A stretch of 64,000 nt of DNA from Nymphaea colorata (GCF_008831285.2 NC_045150.1:1068001-1132000), one strand, 5' to 3'. Counted from the first letter of the stretch, positions 45,104 through 58,510 are shown. The notes: a model not told the origin generated them from the letters alone. Numbers and translations are program-made.

Positions 45104-45235
45104 GAAGACCTTGTGAAAATGGGTGTGATGATACGACACTACAGCAACAAACAATTGCAAAGTTATGTACGAACCTCTGTTGGAAAGCCTGAACACACCG
45201 ACATCCTTATGAAGTGTCTCCAACTCTTGACTTGA
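45104..45235 (+). other. Second, intact copy of HISN6 exon 9
   Basis: A 132-bp exon copy preceded by CACTTTCAG (acceptor kept) and ending in the same TGA. It differs from 44143-44274 at two coding positions, giving Glu417Gln and Ile424Thr; Ile424 is next to Arg423 of the C-terminal substrate-binding strand. Splicing from exon 8 to this copy would give an alternative enzyme end. Because exon 9 carries the first stop and poly(A) signal, the copy would be used only by skipping the first. Whether it is expressed is unknown. Confidence 0.85.
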
Positions 45236-46067
45236 CTGTAGTATGTGCCTTTTGGAGCAGAATGTAGATGCAGTTTCCTGCTGATATGTTAGGATAATAA
45301 AAGGTTAAAAGTTTAGTTGCTGTATGCATGTGGCAGCTAGAGAAATGGTTGGTCACTGTCCCCAATCTGTTAGCACATTTGGTTTGTATAAGATTTATCA
45401 TTGCCGATCTTCTGATGAATTATCCTGAGGATACTTCTGGCACACTTGACGATGTTTCCATTCAAAGTGTTCCAGGGCTAACTTAAGTTGGCATCTCAAG
45501 GTACGTGTCCGTAAGATATTATTAAGCATCAAAGGTTTCAGAATTAGATTTCTGAATTATAACGTTCGCATAATTTATATGCATTGCCCATAAGAGATAC
45601 CAATAACGTATAGTAAGGCCAAAAAGTATGGTACGTCAATTAATATTCATGATCACGAGGATGTTTCACGAGCGGTTGATGGTGATGACATACAATATGT
45701 TGTAGAATAAGTTGGTGGCACCCTTGTTTTCAAAATTCGAAGTTTCCAGAATCGGGTTTTCTGATACTCATTCTCATAAAGTGCTGTGCTGCCATATTGT
45801 CTGAGGTACCAATGACAGCTAGTGAATCCAAAAAGCTCCGGGTGTCTTCAACATCAGGAACGTTTGATAATGCCCCTTGAGCGTACAGTACTTGCATACT
45901 TAATATAGATTTCTTGAGATGTCATTGTTACTTTTGTCTGTGCCTGTTTTTTCTATATTTAGTGGGGAAAATTCGATCCAAAACCCTTGTGTGAGTAATA
46001 GTAGAAAAAAGCTTCTAAGTCCAACTTTTGGTTTTCACAAAAATTTGGAGACGAAACGCGACATGTG

Positions 46068-46127
<60 letters not shown>
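46068..46127. repeat. (TA)n microsatellite
   Basis: About 58 bp of uninterrupted TA. Confidence 0.92.
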
Positions 46128-46132
<5 letters not shown>

Positions 46133-46651
46133 CAATATTACAAAATATCATGATGATTAGACTTTATTGCTGTATTTTGAAACTATTGGCAACAAGATTT
46201 TTTGGTGATATTGCAATTTTTTTTTCATCATTTTAAAAATACATTTTAATTCTTTCATTTCTTTAAACATGTAAAATTTTTATCGATATTTCAGTAAAAA
46301 AATGTCGAAACCTCATAATTTTATATGCATTCCTATTTATTTCTTGAAGGTTTTAATTTTTTTAATCCCAAAAATTCTGTTAGAAAAATGAACTGTCAAA
46401 CCTCGTCAATAGTTATATTTGTTACCATGAATGTCGATTCCATTAAGTGCAACGACCCAATGCATTCCACCTTCTACTACCATTTGATTTCTAGTGATCA
46501 AATGGCCAAAAATCAGGGCTGCACATGAGCCGAGGCGAGCTTAATGAATACAGTACTCAATATTCATTTTCTCCTTTGTTTTCTTTCAGTAATTTAACAA
46601 AGATCAATAGCCAAGACAATTTTTTATGGATCTAACAATTAAAGGTATACT

Positions 46652-46665
46652 ATTTTATATTATAT

Positions 46666-46732
<67 letters not shown>
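46652..46732. repeat. (TA)n microsatellite
   Basis: TATTATATTATAT changes into a long TA array followed by CACACA. Confidence 0.92.
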
Positions 46733-46735
<3 letters not shown>

Positions 46736-47072
46736 GGACACACACACACACAAAATTGATAGCTCCCAAAACCTTATGTGCCAAAATAGATGAGAATCAT
46801 ATGAGCCATCACTTTTAAATAGATCACATGGTGTAAATTAAGTTAAAAAAATTAGAAACCAGATGTGTTTTCAAGAAACAAAAATATTGATAGGAGGAAA
46901 AAATCAGTTTCTTTAATAGAGATCTCTTTCCTTCTTTTGAGAGGTATATCCATCTCCTGAAAATACAGTTAGTTTCTATTTTTTCAACTTATCTCCACTA
47001 CTTATCTCATTAAAATAGATTCTCCTATAATTTACATCTAATATGGTATATAAGGGTCTAGTAGTTATCAAA

Positions 47073-47080
<8 letters not shown>

Positions 47081-47148
<68 letters not shown>
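47081..47148. repeat. (CT)n-(TA)n compound microsatellite
   Basis: A CT array of about 36 bp followed by TA. Confidence 0.92.
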
Positions 47149-47153
<5 letters not shown>

Positions 47154-49502
47154 GACAAAATTTTGCGTAACATTAAAATCCTTTAAAACCGTTGCTAAAA
47201 ACACCTTGTCACAAAAGCATAGGCAACAGTTTATGGTGTAACAATAGTTTATATTGTTCTTAATGATAGATTGAAATATTTAGTCATCTGTTAGCTAGCA
47301 GATTTCAACCTTGTTAGATGCTAAATATTGTCGGATGACTTAAGCTTAAAAATTTATCATTAAAAAATATTACTGTATTGGCATTAGTGATGGTTTATGG
47401 TACGGCAATAGTCTATGCTTTAGCAATATTGGCATTAGTGATGGTTTGTGGTCCTTTTATACATATACTTTCAAATTTCAGACATTGACCAACTATCCAA
47501 CATTTAGCGATATTGACTTTTCCTATAGACATATATATAGGAAAACAGGGGGGCTACCAAACTCACATATATCGGACTTAATGAGAATAATTTATAATGT
47601 TGATTTCTAGGAAATCAGACGGTAGAGATGAAGTCCAAATATAAAAGCTAAATTGTTTTTCAAGAGTCTAAAATGTCCCTTGATGATGCATAAAATGGAT
47701 CATCTTTTATTGTATTTTCTTATGCATTCATCCATAAATCACATGCTTAGCACAGTTCGAATATCAAGAATTGCCATCTCAAATTATATACATTTCAAGG
47801 ATAAATAGGGACAAAATATTGTGGTTTCTATGTTTTGAAGCAAATTCACTGTAGAAGCAGATCTAGATTCAGTTCCAAAGGCTAAAACAAGTCAACTCAT
47901 GGATGCAAAGTTGAATCAAGATCCAAACACACCATTGATGAAGATTTTATAGTTACATTATAGGCTAAATCAATGTTCTATATAATATATAAGTATATGT
48001 AGTCGTTTTTGGGTTCATCAACTTTGAGAAGTTTATGTAGTGTCTTAGAATAAGGCTTTAACTAAATTTGGAAAAGTATCACATGCCCTTTAGCTGCCGG
48101 TCTCTAGGATTTTTCAAGGAGATTGTTGGGTTGGATCCCCTCTATGTCTAACACAAAAGACAAAAATCAGGACATCATCAGTTTCACCAACAAATTCACC
48201 AGCTTTTTTTGTCATAACAAGCATTGCAGCTAAGTTGGTCATAACATTGCATCAATAATTGTCATGTAATAAGTTTCACCATAAAATAGACCAGAATCTA
48301 TTTTCTATGTTAAAGGCACAAGCAGTCGTGCTCTAATTCATATTAACGTGAATTTCAAAGGTAGCAGATCTAATTGTTGGCCTCAAGGATTGAATACATG
48401 CTTGGTTGCCAAAATGACTGAAATACCAATGGATGTAAAAGTGAAATCCCTCACATCTAAGGTCAAAATGGAAAGGTGAAAAAACAAACCACCTTTCCAA
48501 AATGTTAAACCCCTTACAAAGTGAGCTGGTGGCTTGTGAAGGGTCACACTGAGTTCACTGGTTGGGCCCTACTCTCCACCGCACTCTAAATTTCGAACTT
48601 TAGTGATGCAGACGTTGAGTTAAATTTCAGGGTTTCACTTAACCACCTCAACTTTTATTATCATTCTAATATCTTCTTGCTTTTCTTGTTCCCCTGATTT
48701 CTGTACTTTCCATAATTAACCACAAAATAACATACCAATTCCAAAATGCTAAGGAAATAAATAATATCCGAACATATACAAACATTATTAGAGATTTGAC
48801 AAGAATCTTCAAAGTAGGAAAAGAAAATTTCTGCGCCTTGAGTGCACCATGTCCCTCTATGAGATGCATTGAATCATTTTGGACATTGATGACATGGTGC
48901 ATTCTAGGATCTAGCAGGCCAATGCTCCTGATTTTCACATTCACATCACATGGCAATGAATAACTTGTACTTACATGGTTTACAGGTCGGGACTTGTGAT
49001 GCTGATGCTGAAGAAACCGTATAATCAACAAAACCTATACAATAGTTACCAACTAAACAGAAATCAATGAATCTCATACCCAAAATTTCTTCCCCATTTT
49101 ATTCAGTCAGGTATTAATATCTCTATATCAACGTTGCTATGCTTTCTGCCACAGGTTATTTCCTCTACTAATTTTGCTAAGTTCAACTCCAGGACATGTT
49201 GACCAAGAGGTATGACAATGAGCCTCACTGGTTATCCAGGACCATTATAAACTTACTGTTTGTGTCTTTTTTTATTTTTATTTTTTTCTCTTTGTTTATT
49301 GAAGATTAGGGCAAGAGAAAGAGGAATTTTTGTTGTGGGAAGGTCATCACTCTCAATTAGGCAATTAGGTGAGATTCTTCTATTTCGTCCTCTTCATTTA
49401 CATCATTGCTTCTCTATTTTAGTGATTTTTGACTTTAAGAGTGTAGGCATTACATATTGCATTTTTGTAGCCATTTTCATATTACATAGTGGATTTATTG
49501 TT

Positions 49503-49830
49503 GGGTTGCTCTCAACCCAGTGGTTTTTACCTCTCATTTTGAGAGGGTTTTCCATGCTAAAATTAGTGTCTCTCTTTTATCTTGCTTGAGATTATCATTT
49601 CATTGCTTGTTTGTTATTGTGCATCAATATATATATATATATATATATATACTTATTTATGAGATCTCTTGGGTGATAACGGTTTTATTTTCGAAGCTTG
49701 GGTGTAAGAAGTATTTTGCTTTGCTTGTGCACAAGATAGGAATGCTTTTTTTTTTTTATAGATTGTTGTGAGCCATCGTCTTCAAATATGAAGTATAATC
49801 ATTCAGCTTGTGTTTGTTTTTCCCAACATA
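49503..49830 (+). repeat. Part of the 5' LTR of a decayed copia element
   Basis: The stretch from GTTGGGTTGCTCTCAACCC through GTGGTTTTTACCTCTC to TTCCCAACA looks like the R-U5 end of a copia LTR and is followed by the primer site. The LTR start was not identified and may lie left of 49503. Confidence 0.5.
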
Positions 49831-50025
49831 ATTGGTATCAGGGCTTGGTTCAAGAATGGATATTGGCACAAGTCATATGATCAGTTTGAATGACACAAAT
49901 TATAATCTATGAAAGAAAAAAAAATGAAGGACCTTTTGTTTTTAAAGGCTATGCATTTTCTGGTGTTTGCTATTCAAAAGCCCGAATCTCACAGTGATGA
50001 AAAATAAAAATTTGAGCATCAGCAA

Positions 50026-50232
50026 GTGTGTAGTTTCATTCAACAATTTGTTGATAAAAATGTCTATAATCATATTCAACATGAGACTCATGTGAAGACA
50101 TTGTGGTCTAAGCTTGAAAACTTGTATGCTTTAAAGACCAGCAACAACAAATTGTATATGCTTAGACAGATGATACAACTTAAGCATAAGGAAGAAAATT
50201 CTGTAGTCGATCATTTGAATGAGTTTCAATGA
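50026..50232 (+). pseudogene. Copia gag remnant (UBN2-type)
   Basis: A 68-codon frame with LWSKLENLY and KLYMLRQMIQLKHKE, typical of copia gag. It ends at a stop within LNEFQ. Confidence 0.75.
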
Positions 50233-50689
50233 CTTATTAATCAATTGTCTAACATGTGTGTTAATTAGGGATGAAATTATAGAGATATGGATACTTTCTA
50301 CTCTAATTTATAGGAGGTATTTAGTGTGTCCTTCATTAATTCTGCTCCAAATGGTGTGGTTTACACGCAGCTTGTTAAAGTAGCATTTTAAATAAAGAAA
50401 GTCTCAAAATTGCTCTAAAAAATCAGAGGTGTTTGTTATTGAGTATAGGGGGAGACATAAATTTAAAGGTGAGAAAGGTAGAGACAAAAGCCGAAGCAAA
50501 TCGAGGTAAATGTACAAAAATATAAAATGTCATCATTAGAATAAGAAACAACACATAAAGAAGTATTGCTTTCAGTTGAAGAGAGAAATAAAAGTAATGA
50601 AAAGCAAGAAAAGAAGAATGAAGGTAATGGTGATCGTGTTGCCATGACTATATGTAATGACTTGGTTGTTGTTTATGATGAAGATGTTG

Positions 50690-51790
50690 CGTGAACATAA
50701 CAAGTCATGATATAGATTGGGTGATTGATAGTGGTGCATCTCTCTATGTTACTTCAAAATAAATAATTCTTTGTTACTTATACTTTTGGTGACTATGAAG
50801 TATTAAGAATGGGCAATGATGGTTTGTCACGGGTTGTTAGTATTGGTGATATAAATTTACCGACCAACAATGGAACTGTGTAAAAGCTCAAGGTTGTCAG
50901 TTATATGTAAGATATATACTTGAATTTAATCTCAGCTGGAAAGCTTGATGATGATGACTTATGTAGTACCTTCAGTGATGGACAGTGGAAGCTCACTAGA
51001 GGTTTACTTGTTATGGCTCAAGGTAAAAAGTGTAACAACTTGTATGTTATGCAAGCATCAATTACAAAAGATGTAGAGCATGTGATAGAGAATGAGAAAT
51101 CTACTGAGTTGTGGGACAAGAGGTTGGGTCATATGAGAGAGAAATGTATTGATTGTTTGGCTAATCAACTTCTTGAGGTGAAGAAAGAGAACCTAAAAAG
51201 ATGTACTCATTGCTTGGTTGGAAAGCAAATGAGAGCTTCATTTAAAAATCATCAATATTCAAGGAAGAAGAAATTATTAGGGCTTCGGTGTTTGTCGTAC
51301 ATTGAAGGTTAGTACACATGATGATGCACTTTATTTTGTCATTTTCATTGATGATCATTCAAATAAGGTGTGAGTTTATACTTTGAAGACAAAAGACCAA
51401 GTGTTTGACACATTCAAATAATGTCATGCTTTTATTGAGAAAAAGACAAAAAGAAAATTGATATGCATATGTAGTGACTATGGATGTGAGTATTTGGGTC
51501 CCTTTGATGAGTACTAGAGGATGCATGACATAAGGCATAAAAAACTCCTCCTAAAGCTCCTCAATTGAATAGTGTAGCTGAGAAGATGATATATAACTCT
51601 TATTGAGAGACTTATATGTATATTATCAGAGGCAAAATTGCCTAATTCTGTTTGAAGTGAAGCTTTCTATATTACTGCAAATATAGTCAATTTATCTCTT
51701 CATGTTTCTTTGAATAAATATGTTCTAAATAGACTTTGGTTTAATAAGAAGATGTCATATGATCATTTATGTATTTTTGGAGTATGGTGA
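50690..51790 (+). pseudogene. Copia protease to integrase remnants
   Basis: DSGASLYVT (protease), WDKRLGHM and CTHCLVGKQMRASF (zinc-binding N-terminus of integrase), then broken frames with YFVIFIDDHSNKV, TKDQVFDTFK and CSDYGCEYLG. The DDE residues are partly visible but the reading frame is lost. Confidence 0.7.
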
Positions 51791-52244
51791 ATATGAGTTT
51801 GGGTATAGATTGTATAATCCTATTGAGAAGAAATTGATAAAAAACATAGATGTAATTTTTGTTGAGAATCAAGCTATTGAGGATATTGATAAAGCAAGTT
51901 AGTTGATGTGGATCGTATTCTTTTGAATTCATTCTCAAGTTCAGTTGATGATGACACACATGAATATGTAGAAATTCACAACATATTGATGGCCAATCAA
52001 ATGTGTCTGATGTTGATGATAGTAGACAGTTTGAAGTTGGTTTTTTCTTCAAATACAGTGCCACTTCGCAAATTCACTAGAGAGAGAAGACTATCTCCAG
52101 GTATGCTACACGAGTATGTTTTGTTGACAGATGGTGGAAAACCTGAGAACTATAAAGAAACTACGCATGATGTGAAAAAAGAGAAGTAGATTGAAGTCAT
52201 GGAAGACAAGATGTAGTATTTATATGAAAATCATACCTTTGAGA

Positions 52245-55200
52245 TGTAACGTTTTTTGTTTTGGGCAGGTTGAACTAGTTCGGGTTCAGACCAGGACCCA
52301 ATCTCCACACACAAAGAGGAAACCCAACGCGACTTCTTCTTCCTCATCTTTCTCTTCATCTCCTTCTTCGTCGCTCTCTCATCTTGTGGGTGTGGAGCAG
52401 GACATAGTGAAAAACAGAGGCAGAGGTGAAGGGCACGATGAAGGTGAATGGTGATTGCGGTGGCGCATAGGTAAGCTCGTCGGTCTCTGTCTCTGCCTCT
52501 TCCTTCTTCTTCTTCTTCTTTCTTCTCCTCCTCCCTCTCTCGCTGTTTTCTATAACCTCTCCCTCTGTCCCGATTCTCCTCTGTCGAGTCCCCCTCTTCC
52601 TCCCACGCTCCTTACATGCCCTCTCTCCTGCATTGTCTCCCTCTGCCACTCTCTCCTCTCTCTGCTCACATCTCTCTCTGTAGTCTCTATCGCTCTCTTT
52701 GTCCATCTTCTCCCTCATTTTAGTGCCCTCTCTCTACCCACACTCTCCCTCTCTCAACGCTCACTTTCTCTTGCACCTGCTCTTTCTCCCTCAGCCAAAC
52801 CCTCGGTTTCCCCTCTCTCACTGTTTCCCTCACATGTGCAGTCTCTCTCCCACTCCCATCCTCTCGTGTCCTCTCTCACTTGTCTTCAGCCTCCCTCATA
52901 GTTACCGTGGGCCCCTTCTAACGACAGACCCCTCTCTTAAACTCTCTTTTCATTGATTTTCACTCTTTGTGGCTATTGGATTGGATTGCAGCTTGGGGAC
53001 ACATCATTTCTCTCATGCCAATGAGTTGAAGGCTTGGGAGGTGATGACAACAGTTAATTTTTGCAGTTTAGGGATCAACCAAACACTTGAGGTTGTTGTC
53101 GAGAGGACTGCAGCAGTTTGGATTCTAAGAGTGGGGTAAGCGATGCTTAACCGAGCCTAAATTGTCTAATATTTTCTGTTAGGGCATGTATGATTATTAA
53201 TCGAGTATGCTAGACTTAAGATCGATGAGTTATAATGCATGCTAGTGACTTTGCTATTTACAAAAGGTCTAAGACTATTTTGGAGGGAGAAGGATTCACA
53301 TGTATATCTATCTTTTTAGCATGATGGGTTGATTTTCAAAGCGATTAGGAAAACATGGTAGAGATTTTGATATCGTGAAGAAGGTTCAAAACTGTTGTTG
53401 TGAACACATGCCACATGACATTGTTGATGTGCGTATTACATTGTTGGTTGAAAAAGAGTAGGTAAGTTGGGTGTAATTGCTGGGACACACCTCAACTAAG
53501 AAAGCAAGGAACATATTAGTGATGGGTTGAATTGAAGCTTGGAGCTTAAATAATTGGGTCACAACCTCAGAGAGTTGGGAAGAGATCTATTGTAGGGCTT
53601 TGTGGGCCGATACTACCTATCGGCACCCTCTTGAGGCGATGACGTACGCCTCAATGATTCTATTTTATACTTGTGTAGATTGTAAAACAAAACGAGTAGA
53701 TAAAACTTGTCACTTGACTTTGTTTGCAGGTACACCGGGCACATTGAGTAGGCCTTAAATGACAAGATTTGAAACTCAAGGCATTTTGGGTAATTTTGAC
53801 GACGGACGACAGGTATGACGACATTTTAGGCAAATCCCTGCCTAGGGCCAGCTTTAGAATGTGTGCCCTTCAGGATTGTTGGATCTTACGTTTGTATTAT
53901 GATTGGATGATTATATGGATGTGATTGAATTGTTATAAGATTAGTTTTGTTTTTAAAATTACTATGCAATTGCATGTACATACTGACAATGATAACTGTT
54001 TAGGACAGAGGAGCTGGGGTATCGAGTCGAGTATCTCCTCGACCCTGATTGTGCATTAGAAAGCATCATAGAATGATAATTGCATAGGATAGCTACGAGC
54101 CAATCATAGATGGAGACTACTCTCATTGGTTTGGCTAAGTTTTGAAAGATATGATTGATGTGTGTGATTAATGTGAATGTTGGAATATGTTTCGTTTGCA
54201 TTGTCGTGGACATGATGCAAATAAATGAAATTAAAGGGTAGTTGTACTCATAATGTATAATGGCTGGCTAAGAATGTTGACTATATGTGTAGCCCTCATG
54301 TGGAGGCGTTTGGAGGTATGAGTGCACTCATGAAGTGAACCAACCTCATATGCTAGCCGGTCATATTGTAAATGTGCTATTGTAATTATAGGTAAGAAAG
54401 ATTAATAGATGTGAGGTGAGTGAGTTGTAGCAAGGTGTTTGGGAGATGTCTCACATTCGCCACTAGTCTCGCATGTTCGGAGCACAGGCAGTGCAAGACC
54501 CCAAAATATCATTGTGTGATGGAGCACTGGGCTCCCATCTTCCAACCTGGGTGACCTAGGGAAGGCTAAGTAACTCTCCTTAGAATTCACACATCCATGG
54601 ATGAGTGCTCTACCACTGCAGCATGAATGGATCCATATCGTTTCATACCACTACGGGGTTTGTCTCCCTATTGTAGGTCGCTCATGGTGTGCACATGCAT
54701 GTATTTGCATCCACAAGAACTATCAATTCACTAAAGCTAATGTAAATGAAAAGAATGTGAATGAACCGAATGTGAATGATGTGTTTATGCATGAATTTCA
54801 TGTAAGCCATTGAGTGACCTTTACATGGTGTGGTATATGTGAGGGGCTTCTATGACAAGTCATATGACTGCATGCTCTATCATGACATGATAATGGTTTG
54901 CTTTCGTAATTGCTATATCCTAGATTTGAGCCCTTACCTTAGAGGGTTAGGGATTTATCTGGTATGTTGCCATACTATGAAGGCTAAGCATTTTGTTGTT
55001 TTATTTTTAGGTTTTGGTGAATCCGGGATAGCCAATTGATTAGATGGTTGAACTCACATCCTATTGGGGAGGTTTTGGGTCTATAGTGCTAGCGCATCAT
55101 GTTCTGGTCTTATTGATGTCTTGTTTTTGTTAGACATCAATTTTGTGGTTTTGAGACATTTTTGTCATATGTATCATTGAGAAAATATGATGTGATTTTG

Positions 55201-55356
55201 TATGAACTAAATTTATCATATAATGGAATGTTGCCCCACTGTCTTTGTATTGCATAACTCCCTTTCCTTTGAATCATTGTGTCGTTGCACCTCAATGTTT
55301 TATGTTTTAACAACAAAAAAAAAATTATTTGAGGGTCAAAGGGTTGGGGTGTGACA
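52245..55356 (+). repeat. 5' LTR of the gypsy element (3112 bp)
   Basis: Carries CT-rich stretches (52330-52900) that produce long spurious Ser/Leu/Pro frames, and pairs over its whole length with 59992-63125. Confidence 0.9.
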
Positions 55357-55359
55357 GCT

Positions 55360-55372
55360 TTGGTATCAGAGC
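55360..55372 (+). other. Primer-binding site (tRNA-iMet) of the 10.9-kb gypsy element
   Basis: TTGGTATCAGAGC, three bases after the 5' LTR. Confidence 0.9.
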
Positions 55373-55587
55373 TATGACAAAACCCCACTATGGATGTGAG
55401 TTAAAGCCTATTTATGAAGCTGTGTTGCCCTGGTACGCACTACTTGATTGAACTTTTATTGTGATTTGATTTTTACTATGATATATACGTACATAATGTG
55501 ATTGATGTTCTAAGATATTGTGATGATGCATGTTTTTTATTTGACTTGAAAGAAGTAGCATAGACCTTGTAATGAGAATGATAGTTC

Positions 55588-56320
55588 TTGCTTGTACAAA
55601 TGGGGTACCAATGTATGGGTAAGAAGCGAGCTGAGCTGCCTACAGATGCACATAGAGAGCCAAGTTTGACCCATTCTGATGCACATATCCCACTAGATGA
55701 TAGTACGTTAGAGCAACCATACACCCAGACTAGTGTGGGTGCCCAAACCCCACCAAGGCAGACTCCACCTATGGATCAGCAAACTATACTGTTAACGACC
55801 TTGCAAACACTGACCTCTCTAGTACAGTCGATGATCAGTAATAAGAGGAGCCATGCATTTCCCATAGAAGACACCACCACTCTACCTAAGGAGAAGACAA
55901 CCTTGGTGTCATTCAAGCAGTTTATGTCAATGCAGCCACTTGTTTTTACTGGAGATGGCAGCCCAAACATGATAGAGGAGTGGATTGAAGAGGTTGAATG
56001 CATCTTTGAGCTTCTCAAGATGCTAGAAGGAGACAAAGTAAACTATGGCTCGTATTTGCTAAAAGAAGATGCCAAACGGTGGTGGCAATCGACACATGAG
56101 ATTCAGTTTGCAAGCTAGTAGTTAATCTCATGGAAGCAGTTCAGAGATTCATTTTTCAGCACTTACTTTCCATTGCATGATAGAAACAAGAAGATGTAAG
56201 AGTTTCTTGAGTTGCAACAAAACCATATGAACTTGGAAGAATATGTTGCCAAGTATTGACACTTAGAGGTGTATTGTCCACGCCTCTATACCTCGAACAA
56301 GGCCAGAGTAGACAAGTTTG
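55588..56320 (+). pseudogene. Gypsy gag remnant
   Basis: The open part 55588-56118 ends FTGDGSPNMIEEWIEEVE, then YLLKEDAKRWWQSTHE, the retrotransposon gag core. A TAG stop follows, then readable gag continues to about 56320 (FRDSFFSTYFPLHDRNKK). Confidence 0.85.
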
Positions 56321-56614
56321 TGCATGGTCTGCGGAACGGGCTGTGAAGTAAAGTGATGTCTAGTAGGCCTCGTCATTTGGACGAGACAGTCACTATAGCT
56401 AGATGCATGGAAGAAGATTGAGCTAGGATTTGTAAGAACCATCACAAGAAGACAGGTCAACACACTGATGGTGGACGTATGCAAGCCAAGCACCACAACC
56501 TTGCAGGCAGGGCAAAGCCTTATGGGAGGCGTGATGACCGAGCATTCAGGTGGAACAGGCCGAACCGTAATGACACCACATAGGAGGCAATGACTACTCC
56601 AACTCTACCGAGGT

Positions 56615-57051
56615 GTTTTACTTGCTCACGTGTACACCCTGAGAAGCCGTGCTATCAGGAGACTGGAGCATGATGACATTGTAGAAGAATGAGACAATTC
56701 ATCAAAGATTGCCCCATGATGTGAGAAAAAGAGTTGAAGAAGCCCGAGACCGGTTTTTCTAGTGCACAAAAGATGACCCACGATCTTATTGAATATACAT
56801 TACTTATTGGTTCTCACATTGCTAGAGTGTTGTTTGATGCAGGGGCGACTCATTCTTTTACATCTACTCGATTTGCCACTTCACTGGAAGTGTCAACTAG
56901 GATGATACTGTATGTCCTAAAAGTGGTCAGCCCTATGCATACTCAAGATTCATGTAGCCAGTATCTACCTAATGTAGATGTAAATATCCATCAACACCAC
57001 TTACCTGCAAAGTTGGTGATCATAAGTCTTAGTGGGTTCGATGTCATTTGA
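56615..57051 (+). pseudogene. Gypsy zinc knuckle and aspartic protease remnant
   Basis: CFTCSRVHPEKPCY (about 56614-56656) is a CCHC-like knuckle. The frame 56734-57051 has ARVLFDAGATHSFTSTRFA, the DAGA(S/T)HSF protease active-site box of plant gypsy elements. Confidence 0.8.
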
Positions 57052-57279
57052 GCATGGATTGGCTATACATGCATTATGCCAACATAGATTGCACAAAGAA
57101 GCACACACAGTTGTTGACTAATGAGATGAAACCAATAAAATTTCAAGCACTAAAAGCTAGTTGAACTAATAGGATAGTGGTGTCTACACTAAAGGATAAA
57201 TGATTGTTACAAAATGAAAGTGTTGCATTCTTGGTCAACATGTTGACCAGTAAGACTAAACTGGTGAAGATAGAAGATG

Positions 57280-58510
57280 TGGCCATTGTGGGTGAGTACT
57301 CCGATGTGTTTCCTGAAGAGCTCTCGAGTTTGCCTCAAACACGATAAGTTGAATTCAAGATAAAGTTATTACCTAGGACAACTCCTATTTCTAAGGCACC
57401 ATACCGTATGGCACTAGCAAAGCTAGAAAAATTAAAGAAGCAATTATATGAGCTCTTAGATAAAGGCTTCATTCGATCTATTATGTCACCTTGGGGAGCA
57501 CTCATGTTGTTTGTTAAGAAGAATGATGAAACTATATACTTGTGTATAGATTACCGTATGTTGAATCAAGTCTCTTCAATAATAAGTATCAACTTCCTAG
57601 AATTGAAGACTTGTTTGATCAACTCAAGAATGCAAATGTATTCTTCAAGATTGATCTGAGGACAGATTATCATCAATCTTGATTCAAGAGAAAGATGTTG
57701 CTGAGACTATCTTTCGAACTAGATATGGACGCTATGAATTCAAGCTCATGCCTTTTGGGTTGACCAATGCTCTTGTAGTGTTTATGAACTTCATGAATTG
57801 GGTTTTCTAAGACTACTTGGATCAGATTGTTATTGTTTTATTTTGGTGTACTCTGATAGTGAGGTAGAACACCAAGATCACTTAAGCAGTGTGTTGGGTA
57901 TTTTGTATAAGTTATATGCCAAGTACTCGAAAGGCGAATTTTGACTAAAGAAGATAAATTTCATTGGTAATGTGATCTCAAATGATGGAGTTTTCGTAGA
58001 TCCAGCTAAGGTGTTGGCAGTATAGGGTTGGAGGACGCCACGCAGCATGACTGAGGTTAGAAATTTTTTGGGATTGGTAGGATAGTATCATCGGTTTATA
58101 CATGACTTTTTGAAGATAGCTATGTCCATGACTAAGTTATTAAAAAAATGAGTGAAGTTTGTTTGGAATGAATGGTGCAAAAAGAGTTTCCAAACTCTGA
58201 AGGACAATATTACCACCATCCATATTTTGATGCTTCCATCAGGTCATTTCGGATTTGTGGTGTACACCGATGCATTGGGAATCAGTTATAGTTATGTATT
58301 GATGCAACATGGTCGTGTAGTAGTTTATGCATCTAGACAGTTGAAGACACATGAGAAATATTATCCCACTCATGATTTGGAATTTGGAGCGGTACTGTTC
58401 GCATTGAAGATATGGAGTCACTATCTCGACGGAGCAATATTTGGGGTGTTTATAGATCACAAGCATCACTTATGTGACGAGAATAGAGCAACAATGACTG
58501 CCTTGATATG
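57280..58510 (+). pseudogene. Gypsy reverse transcriptase and RNase H remnant
   Basis: EYSDVFPEELSSLP (57294) opens the RT. Then [19 protein letters not shown], and IDYRMLNQV (57547). The catalytic FVDD region near 57830 has lost bases (…IVIVLFW then YSDSEVEHQDHL). The RNase H start is clear at 58152-58511 ([53 protein letters not shown]). Confidence 0.85.

Larger units (their letters stand above)
44118..45956 (+). repeat. Tandem duplication containing HISN6 exon 9 and 3' flank
   Basis: Unit 1 (44118-45078, 961 bp) and unit 2 (45079-45956, 878 bp) begin GACCTGTCTA(C/T)CACTTC and end CTGT(A/G)CCTGTTTTTTCT. They are about 98% identical by eye. The length difference is the extra 84-bp repeat in unit 1 (44617-44784). 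Each unit holds the acceptor, the terminal exon, the stop, the AATAAA and about 600 bp of flank. Confidence 0.95.
45957..49499. other. AT-rich region downstream of HISN6
   Basis: No gene recognised. It holds long TA and CT arrays and a truncated piece resembling the end of a hAT MITE (CAGGGCTGCACATGAGCCG at about 46516). There are also related inverted sequences around CATCACTAATGCC (42172) and GGCATTAGTGATGG (47382, 47429) that suggest copies of one small element. The minus-strand frame 48666-49031 (121 codons) has no known domain. Confidence 0.45.
49831..52244 (+). mobile_element. Decayed Ty1/copia element, 5' half
   Basis: Begins at the primer site TGGTATCAGGGC (49833-49844). Then gag (50026-50232: FIQQFVDKNVYNHIQ, LWSKLENLYALKTSNNK), protease DWVIDSGASLYVTS near 50720, GAG-pre-integrase (50920-51312: LWDKRLGHMREK, CTHCLVGKQ) and integrase fragments (FIDDHSNKV near 51350). 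The start of RT (VMEDKM, YLYENHTFEM) is at about 52196-52247. Stops occur throughout. A gypsy element interrupts it at 52245, and the RT resumes at 63126. Confidence 0.85.

Noticed and set aside
45104-45235. Second exon 9 as evidence for a separate tandem HISN6 gene
   Set aside because: No other HISN6 exon is repeated downstream; the duplication starts about 25 bp before the exon and covers only the 3' end.
48666-49031. 121-codon minus-strand frame
   Set aside because: No recognisable motif and no splice or neighbour context; possible chance frame or unknown gene fragment. Left uncalled.
52191-52956. Long Ser/Leu/Pro- and Arg/Glu-rich frames (also at 60126-60678)
   Set aside because: Frames across CT-rich parts of the gypsy LTRs; both LTR copies give the same artefact.
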